In this document: piece by piece, positions 8,699 through 16,817 of the stretch
How the letters are laid out: each line of letters starts with the position of its first letter
Numbering within the stretch: the stretch's first letter is position 1
Assembly (NCBI GenBank): GCA_041397645.1
Contig: JAWKWE010000004.1
Location: 2,666,001 to 2,730,000 of the forward strand
Reading direction: 5' to 3'
DNA: 64,000 bases
Source: Hyphomicrobiaceae bacterium
Lineage (GTDB): Bacteria; Pseudomonadota; Alphaproteobacteria; Rhizobiales; Hyphomicrobiaceae
Notes under the pieces: generated by a model
What the model was told of the DNA's origin: nothing
What the model saw: only the letters and a program-made list of their open reading frames with translations
Databases searched by the model: none
Translations under genes and position numbers: made by a program

Positions 8699-10090
8699 CT
8701 AAACCGCGACATTGCCATTGAGAGCGATACGTCCGCCCGAGCCGGGTTCGCGCGCGAGATCGGGCCCCGACATAGCACCCAGGTTCATGGTGCGGATGGC
8801 TCCGTCGATCGTTTGCGAGATGAGATTATTGGCGATGAGGCACGCGCCGGCCTCGGGTGCATTCGTGATGGCGATGCCCACACGCGAATGCCGGATGACG
8901 TTTCCGGTTGCCGCCACGTCGCGCATATAGGGGCCCCATCCGATTTGCAGCCCGACGGTCGGCGCGCCTTCTATTGTATTGCCGGTGACGGCAGCGTCGG
9001 CCTCCACGCCGATACCTTCACCGCGCTTTTCGCCCTCGGGCTCCTTCTCGCGGCGGAACAGATTGCGGATCAGGTTGCCTTGGATGACCGCGAGACGGCC
9101 GCCCTCCTTGAAATTAGTGACTGAGATTCCCGTTGCAGCCGTATCGACGACGTTGTTGGCGATGACGCAGCCCTGAAAGCCGAACTCGGCGTAGAGCGCC
9201 ACTTCGCCGAGGCGCTCGCAATTGTTCGAGATGATCTGAATATTGGAAGCCGCGTTGCCACGTACCGCGCTGTAGGTACAGTCGTAAATGCGGTTCGCCT
9301 GAACCAGAACACCGCCTGCTCGAAATACGTTGACGCCATTGCCCCATTCGCCGGTTCCACCAAGCGCGTTACGGATCTGACTGATGCGGTTAGCGATCAC
9401 GAGCGTTCCGTCTTCACCGGCTTCTCTGCGCCAGACGAGAATGCCGTTTCCTGCGCAGCGCGTGACCTCGTTGGCGGAAATTTCCAGGCCTTGGGCGTCG
9501 AGAGACTTGATGCCGGCTGAGAGGACGTCGGACACTACCATTCGGCTGACCCGTCCGCAGCATTCCACCAGCGAGATGCCGCCGCCCGCGCTATTGCGAA
9601 CTTCCACATCCTCGATTGCTATGGCGCGCGCCCGCGAAATGTTGAGCAACGCTTCGCCACGGGAGACATCGAAGGTTTTGTAGGCTCCGTCGATGATAAG
9701 ACCTTGCAGTACGATGCCATCGGCATTGTCGGCGGTGATGCACGCAGATCCCCCGTTGAACAGAAGCACCGTCCGCCGGGCGTTGCCGATCAAGGCGGTG
9801 CCGGCACGCAACCGCAGATCCGAAATGCGAATGACACCTTCCGGCAATCGCAGCGTGCGTCCTGTGGCTGCCGCCTCGTCGATGAGGCTCTGCAAGGCAG
9901 CGGTCTGGTCTTCGGCTGCGTTAGGCTTCAAATCAGCGTGCATGATGTCGTTGCCGATCTGGCGAAAGGCGGCTTGCAAGGACTTCGCCTTGGGAGCGGC
10001 AGCATCGGCGGCTTGCGCTCTGGTCACGGCGGCAGCCGCTGCGCCAAGTCCGAAACTGGCTGCGAGAAGGGAGCGGCGATCGACGGTCAT
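8699..10090 (-). CDS. Tat-exported right-handed beta-helix repeat protein (TIGR03808-like)
   Basis: The 463-residue product begins with a twin-arginine signal (MTVDRRSLLAASFGLG followed by an Ala-rich hydrophobic run ending in AQA), so it should be exported folded. The rest is made of repeating short beta-strand segments with frequent Asn and Gly (IANNVVDTAATGISV, VTGNTIEGAPTVGLQI), the pattern of a right-handed parallel beta-helix related to pectate lyases, and matches the uncharacterised 'twin-arg-translocated repeat protein' type. The ATG at 10090 has AAGGAG upstream and places the RR motif correctly; an in-frame start at 10132 is less likely. Function unknown; polysaccharide binding or cleavage is possible. 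Confidence 0.8.
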   Translation of the reverse strand: MTVDRRSLLAASFGLGAAAAAVTRAQAADAAAPKAKSLQAAFRQIGNDIMHADLKPNAAEDQTAALQSLIDEAAATGRTLRLPEGVIRISDLRLRAGTALIGNARRTVLLFNGGSACITADNADGIVLQGLIIDGAYKTFDVSRGEALLNISRARAIAIEDVEVRNSAGGGISLVECCGRVSRMVVSDVLSAGIKSLDAQGLEISANEVTRCAGNGILVWRREAGEDGTLVIANRISQIRNALGGTGEWGNGVNVFRAGGVLVQANRIYDCTYSAVRGNAASNIQIISNNCERLGEVALYAEFGFQGCVIANNVVDTAATGISVTNFKEGGRLAVIQGNLIRNLFRREKEPEGEKRGEGIGVEADAAVTGNTIEGAPTVGLQIGWGPYMRDVAATGNVIRHSRVGIAITNAPEAGACLIANNLISQTIDGAIRTMNLGAMSGPDLAREPGSGGRIALNGNVAV

Positions 10091-10165
10091 GGCGGTCTCC
10101 TTGGGCGGGGTCGGCTCAAGGACAAGCAACATCGACGCCAGTCAGGTAAACGTTAAGCGGGGTGG

Positions 10166-10810
10166 TTAATCTGCAGATTGCGTGAGAAACGGTGAATGGG
10201 TCGTCTCCAGGCACGCGCGCACGATTTCTAAGGCGCCATCCAGCGCCTCAGAAAAGCGCAAGGGCGGCCCTTCCAGGTCGGCCGGTATGTGGATGAAGCC
10301 GGAGCGGCAGGCCACTGGCAGGGCCTTCGTGGCCGTCAGGCTATGGTAAAGAACGGCGTTGCAAAGGTAGCCACCGGCGTCGTCCGACAACGAGACAGGA
10401 AAGCCAAGCGCCTTCAAACGTGCTTCGATTCCAACCGCATCGATGCTGACAGGGTGCAGATCTGGTCCAAGGCGGGACAGCCGGTTCTCTGCGGGCAGGC
10501 AGCCTAATGCATCCGGCGAGGAACGGCATAGGTTGTGAGCCTGGCGTTCGATGCGAAAGCCCGTGGCGTCGGCGGCAACGCCGAAGTGCAAAGCGAGTGT
10601 AGGGCGGTGATGGGCGATCAACGTCGCCGCGCGTTCCGGAGCTGCGCTCCAAGTGGTTTGCAGAATTTCGTGATGCACGACATGGCCGGGGAAGCTCTGA
10701 CGTGCGTGGTGCGCCAGTGCCGGGACAAGCCTTGCCGTCGCATTGTCTGCAATGCCGGGAAACGGTCCGAAGCCCGTTAGAAGCACGGTCTGCGTTTGGG
10801 TTTGGCTCAT
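10166..10810 (-). CDS. pcp: Pyroglutamyl-peptidase I (peptidase family C15)
   Basis: Cysteine peptidase that removes N-terminal pyroglutamate (5-oxoproline) from peptides. The 214-residue protein has the N-terminal family signature (LLTGFGPFPGIADN), a Glu-containing segment (RIERQAHN), the catalytic Cys in DAGGYLCNAVLYHSL and the catalytic His in GFIHIP. Length is normal for the family. The product, 5-oxoproline, is the substrate of the PxpABC enzyme encoded near 53-56 kb in the same window; whether they are co-regulated is not shown. Confidence 0.88.
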   Translation of the reverse strand: MSQTQTQTVLLTGFGPFPGIADNATARLVPALAHHARQSFPGHVVHHEILQTTWSAAPERAATLIAHHRPTLALHFGVAADATGFRIERQAHNLCRSSPDALGCLPAENRLSRLGPDLHPVSIDAVGIEARLKALGFPVSLSDDAGGYLCNAVLYHSLTATKALPVACRSGFIHIPADLEGPPLRFSEALDGALEIVRACLETTHSPFLTQSAD

Positions 10811-10888
10811 CGCCGTTAGCCTGTTCGAAATGCGGCTTTCAGCTTACTCGAAAGGTCGTGCGAAGTGAATGTTGGAGCGTCCGCAGCC

Positions 10889-11149
10889 TTACTCGGATGG
10901 AGGCGTATCCGCATCCGTCTTGAAGTAGGGTTCGACAACGCCTTTGAGCTTCACCGTGATGGGGTTGCCCTTGCGATCGCGGGAGTTGCCCGCCGCAACG
11001 CGGATCCAGCCTTCCGAAATGCAATACTCTTCGACGTTGGTCTTCTCGATGCCGTTGAAGCGAATTCCCACGTCGCGCGCCAGAAGGGCCTCGTCGTAAT
11101 GCGGGCTTGAAGGATTGACGGAAAGTCGGTCAGGAAGCTTGTCGGTCAT
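10889..11149 (-). CDS. DUF3297 family protein
   Basis: Short soluble protein of 86 residues, acidic at its C-terminus, starting MTDKLPDRLSVNPSSPHYDE, the typical beginning of the DUF3297 family, and continuing with VGIRFNG and EGWIRVAAG. The family is widespread in proteobacteria and has no established role. A GAGGAAA ribosome-binding site precedes the ATG. It lies between pcp and ychF on the same strand with gaps of 78 and 115 bp, so co-transcription is uncertain. Confidence 0.8.
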   Translation of the reverse strand: MTDKLPDRLSVNPSSPHYDEALLARDVGIRFNGIEKTNVEEYCISEGWIRVAAGNSRDRKGNPITVKLKGVVEPYFKTDADTPPSE

Positions 11150-11264
11150 GATCGTTTCCTCGTAAGCCGTTTCTTATATTGGCGACGCTCTCTCGCCGAT
11201 TACGCGCACTCGTTCTGCTCCGCCGCGCCATGTTCACCGAAACTGCGACGAAGCGATAGCGCGA

Positions 11265-12362
11265 TCAGTTCGCGAAGCGGAAGTGCATGACGTCGCCGTC
11301 CTGCACAATGTATTCCTTGCCCTCCAGGCGCATCTTGCCGGCTTCCTTTGCACCGGTTTCGCCATTGAGAGATGTGTAATCGTCATAGGCGATGGTTTCA
11401 GCGCGGATAAAGCCTTTCTCGAAGTCGGTGTGGATGACGCCCGCCGCCTGCGGCGCCTTGGTGCCGCGCGTGATCGTCCATGCGCGTGCCTCCTTCGGAC
11501 CGACGGTGAAGTAGGTGACCAGATCGAGCAGTTTATAGCCGGCGCGGATCAATCGATTGAGCCCAGGTTCAGCCAACCCCATCTCAGCGAGGAACGCATC
11601 GCGGTCTTCGGGCGCAAGTCCTGCAAATTCACTCTCGATCTTGGCTGAGATGACAACCGTCGCCGCGCCCTCTTTGTCAGCGCGCTCCTGTACCTTCTGA
11701 GAGAAAGCGTTGCCTTCGCCAGCCGAGCCCTCATCGACGTTGCAGACGTAGAGGACAGGCTTTGATGTAAGCAGTTGCAGGGCACGGAAGATAGGCAGCT
11801 CTTCGGGCGCGACCGGTGTAAACCGCGCGGGCTTGCCTTCGCGCAGGAGCACCAGAACTTTGTCGATGACGGCGAATTGGGCCTTCGCCTCCTTGTCTCC
11901 GGACTTTGCTTTCTTCTCGATCTGGGTGACACGCTTTTCGAGGCTTTCGAGGTCGGCGAGCATCAGTTCGGTCTCGACGGTGTCAGCGTCGGCGATGGGA
12001 TCGATGCGATTTTCGACGTGTGTGACGTCGCCGTCCTCAAAGCAGCGCAGCACATAGGCGACCGCATCGACTTCACGGATGTGGGACAGAAACTTGTTGC
12101 CCAGTCCTTCGCCTTTCGAGGCGCCGCGTACCAATCCTGCGATATCGACGAACGTAAGCCGCGTCGGAATGATTTCCTTGGAACGTGCGACGCTGGCCAG
12201 CTTGTCGAGCCGCTCATCGGGCACGCCGACTTCGCCGACGTTGGGTTCAATGGTGCAAAAGGGATAATTGGCGGCCTCGGCGGCGGCTGTTTGAGTCAGC
12301 GCGTTGAAGAGGGTCGATTTGCCGACGTTCGGCAAACCGACAATTCCCATCTTAAAGCCCAT
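11265..12362 (-). CDS. ychF: Redox-regulated ATPase YchF (Obg family, OLA1-like)
   Basis: P-loop ATPase that binds ribosomes and influences stress responses. The 365-residue protein has Walker A GLPNVGKSTLFNAL, a G3-like DIAGLVRGASKG(E)G, the altered base-specificity segment (CNVDE instead of NKxD, the basis of ATP preference in this family) and a C-terminal TGS domain from about residue 280 (YFTVGPKEARAW). An AAGGA site sits 10 bp before the ATG. In many proteobacteria ychF is next to pth and rplY, and all three are close together here on the same strand, although two other genes intervene. Confidence 0.95.
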   Translation of the reverse strand: MGFKMGIVGLPNVGKSTLFNALTQTAAAEAANYPFCTIEPNVGEVGVPDERLDKLASVARSKEIIPTRLTFVDIAGLVRGASKGEGLGNKFLSHIREVDAVAYVLRCFEDGDVTHVENRIDPIADADTVETELMLADLESLEKRVTQIEKKAKSGDKEAKAQFAVIDKVLVLLREGKPARFTPVAPEELPIFRALQLLTSKPVLYVCNVDEGSAGEGNAFSQKVQERADKEGAATVVISAKIESEFAGLAPEDRDAFLAEMGLAEPGLNRLIRAGYKLLDLVTYFTVGPKEARAWTITRGTKAPQAAGVIHTDFEKGFIRAETIAYDDYTSLNGETGAKEAGKMRLEGKEYIVQDGDVMHFRFAN

Positions 12363-12516
12363 ATGTGATTTGTCCTTGAATTGCGTTGCGCTGAGCTACA
12401 ACGCTCATCCTTCAAGATCAATGGGCTGGAATGGCGCGGAGGCGCGTCAGGACCGGATTTTCCGGGCTTTGTGCAAAACGTCACGAGTTATTCGGGGGCA
12501 TGCGCCGCGGCGAAAT

Positions 12517-13344
12517 CTAGGGCGGGTGAAGAACGCCCAAATAGAACATTCGGCGGCGGGCATCCTCGTGCAGGCTGTTGATGGAGAGCACCTTGGTATA
12601 GCTCTCCAACGCCAGTTCCTTGTCTCCCCAGTCGCGGGCCATTTCACCCCGCATCCAGAACAATGGCAGGTAGCGGTCGTTGACTGCGATGCCTTTGTTG
12701 AACTCCGCCTTTGCACGTTCGCGATCGTTCATCGCGTTGAACACCTGGGCGCGGCCCATGTAGGCCTCGACCTCACTCGGCTTGAGTTGAAGCGATTTGT
12801 CGAAGTCGGATAGCGCATCATCGAATTTATGTGCGCGCATGAGCGCCTGACCGCGGTCGCGGTAGTACTTGTCGTTATTTGGGTCGAACCCGATGAGCGT
12901 GGTGTAGTCCTCCACGGCCTTGAGGTACTGCGAATTCTTGGCGCGCGCCCATGCACGACCTTCGAGCGCAGTGATGTTCTTCGGTTGCAGTTTCAGAACC
13001 GACGTGTAGTCATCGGCCGCTGCCCCAAAGTCTTCCTCTTTGCCCCAGCCGACGGCGCGCAGCATCAGAATGCGCGCTCGCTCTGTCGGATCGGGGTTGG
13101 TGGCGTTCAAGATATAGGTGCAAGCTCTCACGACAAGGGGTGCGGAATCGGTCTGCTCGCAATCTTTCAGCGTCGGTGCTTCGGCAGGTGGCGGAGGTGG
13201 TGTTGTTGGCCCATTGGCGTATTGGGCGTCGGCGGAAACGGCGGAGGCGGTGTTGCAGGCCGCCGCGCACGCAATGAGTGCACAGCGCGCGCGTGCAAGG
13301 CGTAAGCGTCCGCGAGTGAATCTACGTGCAGGGCCTGATGTCAC
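12517..13344 (-). CDS. Secreted tetratricopeptide-repeat protein
   Basis: A 275-residue protein with a GTG start preceded by GGGAAG. The first ~40 residues are basic then hydrophobic (LIACAAACNTASAVSA), consistent with export. From about residue 85 to the end it is built of TPR units, for example ALEGRAWARAKNSQYLKAVE, YYRDRGQALMRAHKFDDALS and AYMGRAQVFNAMNDRERAKA. Such repeats bind partner proteins; no enzymatic domain is seen. A Pro-rich linker separates signal and repeats. No partner can be named from the neighbourhood. Confidence 0.8.
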   Translation of the reverse strand: MTSGPARRFTRGRLRLARARCALIACAAACNTASAVSADAQYANGPTTPPPPPAEAPTLKDCEQTDSAPLVVRACTYILNATNPDPTERARILMLRAVGWGKEEDFGAAADDYTSVLKLQPKNITALEGRAWARAKNSQYLKAVEDYTTLIGFDPNNDKYYRDRGQALMRAHKFDDALSDFDKSLQLKPSEVEAYMGRAQVFNAMNDRERAKAEFNKGIAVNDRYLPLFWMRGEMARDWGDKELALESYTKVLSINSLHEDARRRMFYLGVLHPP

Positions 13345-13501
13345 GGCTTCCCGTCTCTCTTACCAGCGCAGTTTGCGCTCTTTGAGCCGTTGCAAACGGC
13401 AGGCAGGTTTTGCGCTAGCCGAAGCGTCATTGCAAGCGCGGGGACAACCCTAGTAGCTTAAGGTTGAACATGATTCGAGCGCATTTGGCGCGGAAACGAG
13501 C

Positions 13502-14311
13502 CTATTGCTGATATTGCGCTAATGCGAATGTCGAATAGCGCTCGGGGCTTGGAAGATTGGTCTTGTCCGACATGGCGGAGCGCAGGGCTTGTTCGATGTT
13601 GACGCCGTTATCCGCTTCGCGCATCGCGATTACGATGAACGGACGCTGCCAGCTGGTCTCATCGTTCTCGCATTCCGCGCATGGCTCAAGGTAGCGGCCA
13701 AGATTGAGCGTCCACATCGGTATGTTGGGCCCTATCGCATCACGGACCCATTGTGCGATGCGCGCGGCACGCAGGCCGCCACGCTGCGTTTCGCGGCCGA
13801 CATCACCTTCCTGGCTGGCAAGCCCGACGGCGATGAGGGCGCGTGCGCGGCCAAGGTTCTCACGCAACTGAGGGGCAAGCACCTCTGTTTCAATGTCGGA
13901 TGGTGTCAGCCGCTGATCGCCGCGTTCAAGCTCCGTCGTCGATCCCAAGACCCAACCGTAATTCTTGGTCAGCACCACAACGTCAAACAGCGCGCGACGG
14001 CCAAGGGCGTCCGTGCCTTCGATCGGAAAGACCAGCGTCCGCTCGTTCCACCGCTTAGCGAAGATGCGCTGGGCGCCGCTCTTGTCCAGGAACTGGGAAA
14101 AGTAAGCGTCCTTTAACGTGATGCCCCCGATAGTGACTGTGAAGAGCAGGGCGAGGAGACCGATAACGGCTTCTTCGCGCGCGCCGAACAGACGATGCAA
14201 AAAGCCCATCAAGCCGCGTTCGCGCTCCGTGTCGGTATGTTCTGGGATTGCAATGGCTGCAGTGGCCGCGCTCGAACGCCCCTCGCCGAAGTCATCGTCG
14301 TACTGGACCAT
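13502..14311 (-). CDS. Hypothetical single-pass membrane protein
   Basis: The 269-residue product has an acidic, Ala-rich N-terminus, one clear transmembrane helix near residues 46-66 (EEAVIGLLALLFTVTIGGITL), and a long soluble domain that is probably periplasmic. Two Cys form CAECEN near residue 218. I recognise no family. It lies between the TPR protein and pth on the same strand. Regular codon use and a long open frame support that it is a real gene. Confidence 0.65.
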   Translation of the reverse strand: MVQYDDDFGEGRSSAATAAIAIPEHTDTERERGLMGFLHRLFGAREEAVIGLLALLFTVTIGGITLKDAYFSQFLDKSGAQRIFAKRWNERTLVFPIEGTDALGRRALFDVVVLTKNYGWVLGSTTELERGDQRLTPSDIETEVLAPQLRENLGRARALIAVGLASQEGDVGRETQRGGLRAARIAQWVRDAIGPNIPMWTLNLGRYLEPCAECENDETSWQRPFIVIAMREADNGVNIEQALRSAMSDKTNLPSPERYSTFALAQYQQ

Positions 14312-14412
14312 CTGCTACTCGCTTTACCTATGCCGACATATACGCTGTGCAGGGATGAGCGCCCCGTACGGAGGTGAGGCCGACACGGGAGGGCCTGACG
14401 ACCTGCGCCCCT

Positions 14413-15189
14413 TCAGTCGCCCGATTTTCGCGCGCTGAGCCACTTTTTCAAGTTTTCTGCCAGCGCGGATTGGCGCTTATTGGCCCGTTCTCCCGCTGGA
14501 TGCGGCGTATTTGTTTTTCTCTGTGGCACAGGAGCCTCGCCTTTTGAGGCTGCCGTTGTTTTGGCGGGAAGCGCCTGACGTGATGCCGGCTGGGCAGGCT
14601 TGTCGGCGGCATCACCGGCATCCGCCTGGATGAAACGCGCTACGTCGCTGAGGAAGCGGGCGTCGTCACCTTTGGCGAGGTGATGCGCCGCGCATGCCAG
14701 CGCATCGAGAAGCTCACTCACCCATTCGCGTTCGACCTTCGCAAAATCGTTGAGCACGTAATAGGTCACGGCGTCCTTGGAGCCGGGATGTCCAATGCCC
14801 AACCGCACGCGCACGTATTCGTTGCCGATGTGGGCGGAGATCGAGCGCAGACCGTTGTGGCCCGCGTTTCCACCGCCGAGTTTGACCTTCACTTTCGAGG
14901 GGGCAAGATCGAGCTCGTCGTGAAAGACCGCGACATCGGCAGGATCAATCTTGAGGAAACGTAGGGCCTCGCCAACAGCGCGACCACTCTCGTTCATGTA
15001 GGTTTCAGGCTTCATCAGCATCACGCGCTCGGTGCCGATCGTGCCTTCTGTGACGAGAGCTTGAAATTTCTTGCGCCAAGGCGGGAAGTCATGCGCGCGC
15101 GCAATTGCGTCCAGCGCCATGAAGCCAATGTTGTGGCGGTTACCCTGATACTTGGCACCAGGATTGCCGAGACCGACAAAGAGTTTCAT
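14413..15189 (-). CDS. pth: Peptidyl-tRNA hydrolase
   Basis: Recycles peptidyl-tRNA dropped by ribosomes. The 258-residue protein has the family hallmarks: FVGLGNPGAKYQGNRHNIGF with the catalytic His, KPETYMNESG, FHDELDLAPSKVKVK and GGNAGHNGLRS. The core ends near residue 190 and a basic, Ala/Lys-rich tail of about 65 residues follows, a common addition in alphaproteobacteria. The ATG at 15189 is preceded by AGGAG; an ATG 21 bp upstream lacks one. It follows rplY after 114 bp on the same strand, a common rplY-pth arrangement. Confidence 0.95.
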   Translation of the reverse strand: MKLFVGLGNPGAKYQGNRHNIGFMALDAIARAHDFPPWRKKFQALVTEGTIGTERVMLMKPETYMNESGRAVGEALRFLKIDPADVAVFHDELDLAPSKVKVKLGGGNAGHNGLRSISAHIGNEYVRVRLGIGHPGSKDAVTYYVLNDFAKVEREWVSELLDALACAAHHLAKGDDARFLSDVARFIQADAGDAADKPAQPASRQALPAKTTAASKGEAPVPQRKTNTPHPAGERANKRQSALAENLKKWLSARKSGD

Positions 15190-15303
15190 TTCGCTCCTGC
15201 TTCCCGGCACGCCCGCAGCGCGCCCGCCGCAAGGCGGGGCCTTGTAAAGGGTCTCGGCGGGACGCTTCGTCTGCGCCCCACCGGGACAATTGTCGTTCGA
15301 TAA

Positions 15304-16011
15304 TTACTTCTTGCCAGCAGGCTTCGCAGCCGCTGCGGCGGGGGCGCCTTTGCCGGCTGCGGCAGCGGGTGCACCTTTGCCAGCTGCTGCCGCCGGTGCG
15401 GCTGCTGCTGCCGGAGTGTCGGCCGCCGCGGCCTCGTCGTCGCCCTTGAGAGCGCCTGCGATGGTCGCAATGGTGAAGTCGCGATCCTTGATCACCGGCG
15501 AGATGCCCTCTGGCATGTTGACCGACGAGACGTGGATCGAGCGGCCGATCTCAAGGCCCGTCAGATCGATCTCGAAGTACTCAGGAATTTTATTATAAGG
15601 GCAGAAGACTTCGAAGTCGTGGCGCACGATGTTGAGAACGCCGCCGCGCTTCAGACCCGGCGAAGCCGCGTCGTTGACGAAGCGAACAGGAATGGAAACG
15701 CGAATGATGCCGTCTTTGCCGACGCGCTGGAAGTCGACGTGAAGAGGCGTGTCGCGGACGGGGTCCAGCTGAATGTCGCGTGCCAGCACGATGTGCTTGG
15801 TACCCTCGACGTCGATCTCGAAAGCGGTCGAGGTGAAGTGCCCCTTGAGGAACTGCTTCCAAAGATCGTTGTAGTCGAGCGCGATCGTCTCGGGGGTCTT
15901 GTTATCGCCGTAGATCACGGCGGGTACGTTTCCTTCGCGGCGCGTTTGACGTGCGGCCCCCTTGCCGGCACGCGGGCGCGCCTGAGCCTTGAGCGGAATG
16001 AGCCCAGACAT
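15304..16011 (-). CDS. rplY: 50S ribosomal protein L25 / general stress protein Ctc
   Basis: Binds 5S rRNA in the large ribosomal subunit. The 235-residue protein is the long Ctc type: an N-terminal L25 domain (residues 1-95), a C-terminal beta-domain (about 100-190), then a low-complexity Ala/Pro/Gly/Lys tail with two copies of the repeat GKGAPAAAA. GGAG lies 8 bp before the ATG. A perfect 8-bp hairpin sits in the leader 22-42 bp upstream and may matter for control. It is followed by pth on the same strand. Confidence 0.95.
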   Translation of the reverse strand: MSGLIPLKAQARPRAGKGAARQTRREGNVPAVIYGDNKTPETIALDYNDLWKQFLKGHFTSTAFEIDVEGTKHIVLARDIQLDPVRDTPLHVDFQRVGKDGIIRVSIPVRFVNDAASPGLKRGGVLNIVRHDFEVFCPYNKIPEYFEIDLTGLEIGRSIHVSSVNMPEGISPVIKDRDFTIATIAGALKGDDEAAAADTPAAAAAPAAAAGKGAPAAAAGKGAPAAAAAKPAGKK

Positions 16012-16033
16012 GGCATGTCTCCGAGTGTTTAAG

Positions 16034-16053
16034 GGTTTCCCTATAGGGAAACC
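16034..16053 (-). promoter_or_regulatory. Hairpin in the rplY leader
   Basis: Perfect inverted repeat GGTTTCCC-TATA-GGGAAACC about 22 bp upstream of the rplY start. If transcribed it forms an 8-bp stem-loop just above the ribosome-binding site, so it could affect translation or bind a protein. It could also be a DNA operator. No T-run follows on the rplY strand, so it is not a terminator for that direction. Confidence 0.4.
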
Positions 16054-16367
16054 AGAAAAAGCCGCATCCGGCCTCCAAGGGTGCCGGGCGGCGTCTCACA
16101 AGTGTTCATGAGATGGGCGGGCTTATAACCGCGATCCCGGGACTGTGCAACCACGCGGTGCAGACGACGGAAACGCCGAGGGGGCTAGATGGCTCCGTCG
16201 CTAAGGTCCACTTGCTGAGGGCAATCGGCGCACATGCAACGCTGTCCAAGCCGGGGCAAGGCGTCTCATGGCGCCTCAAGGGTTTTAAGCTGCCGCCGAT
16301 ACAGCTAAAATACCAACGTTGTAATGTCATCGGGCACAGCCTCGTGCTTCTGCTCGTCTGAGGTATA
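16054..16367. other. Intergenic region between rplY and the Fur-family gene
   Basis: Divergent promoter region of about 310 bp. No open frame or tRNA is convincing. A weak AT-rich segment near 16317-16330 (GTTGTAATGTCAT) lies some 40 bp before the regulator start and could be a degenerate Fur/Zur site, but it is not a good palindrome. Confidence 0.4.
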
Positions 16368-16811
16368 ATGGACAAGAAGACTACAAAGCGGCGCTCGGCT
16401 GCGGACCAGGACAAGATCGTTGTCGAAGCCCTGCGCGGTGTGGGACGGCCCGTCTCGGCATATGAATTGATCGAGGCGTTACGGGACCAAGGGGTCACCG
16501 CGCCGCCGACCGTCTACCGAGCGCTCAATCGCCTTATCGAGGATGGATTGGCGCATCGCCTTGAGTCCCTCAATGCCTTTGTCGCCTGCAATCATCCCCA
16601 CCACCACCACCACACCGGCAAGGCAGTGTTCGCAATCTGCGACGATTGCGGGTCGGTGACGGAGTTCGACAGTGAGACCGCCGAAATGAGTTTGGCCCAG
16701 TGGGCCAAGAAGGCAGGCTTCAAAGTGCGCGCCATGACACTCGAACTACGCGGCCAGTGCAAAGCCTGCGGGCAGGCTTCCATGGGTGCGAACCTCGGCG
16801 ATACTGAGTGA
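16368..16811 (+). CDS. Fur-family transcriptional regulator, Zur-like
   Basis: Metal-dependent repressor of 147 residues: an N-terminal winged helix (residues about 12-70, APPTVYRALNRLIEDGLAHR) and a C-terminal metal-binding dimerisation domain. That domain has the two Cys pairs of the structural zinc site (CDDCG and CKACG) and a striking His-rich stretch (CNHPHHHHHTGK) that carries regulatory metal ligands. The Cys pairs and His cluster resemble Zur, so zinc control is the best guess; Fur or Mur is not excluded. A GAGG ribosome-binding site precedes the ATG. It is convergent with the L,D-transpeptidase gene; no zinc transporter genes are adjacent. Confidence 0.85.
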   Translation: MDKKTTKRRSAADQDKIVVEALRGVGRPVSAYELIEALRDQGVTAPPTVYRALNRLIEDGLAHRLESLNAFVACNHPHHHHHTGKAVFAICDDCGSVTEFDSETAEMSLAQWAKKAGFKVRAMTLELRGQCKACGQASMGANLGDTE

Positions 16812-16817
16812 CGGACG

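Noticed and set aside
16317..16330. Possible Zur box before the Fur-family gene
   Set aside because: Only half of the usual palindrome is present; too weak to call.
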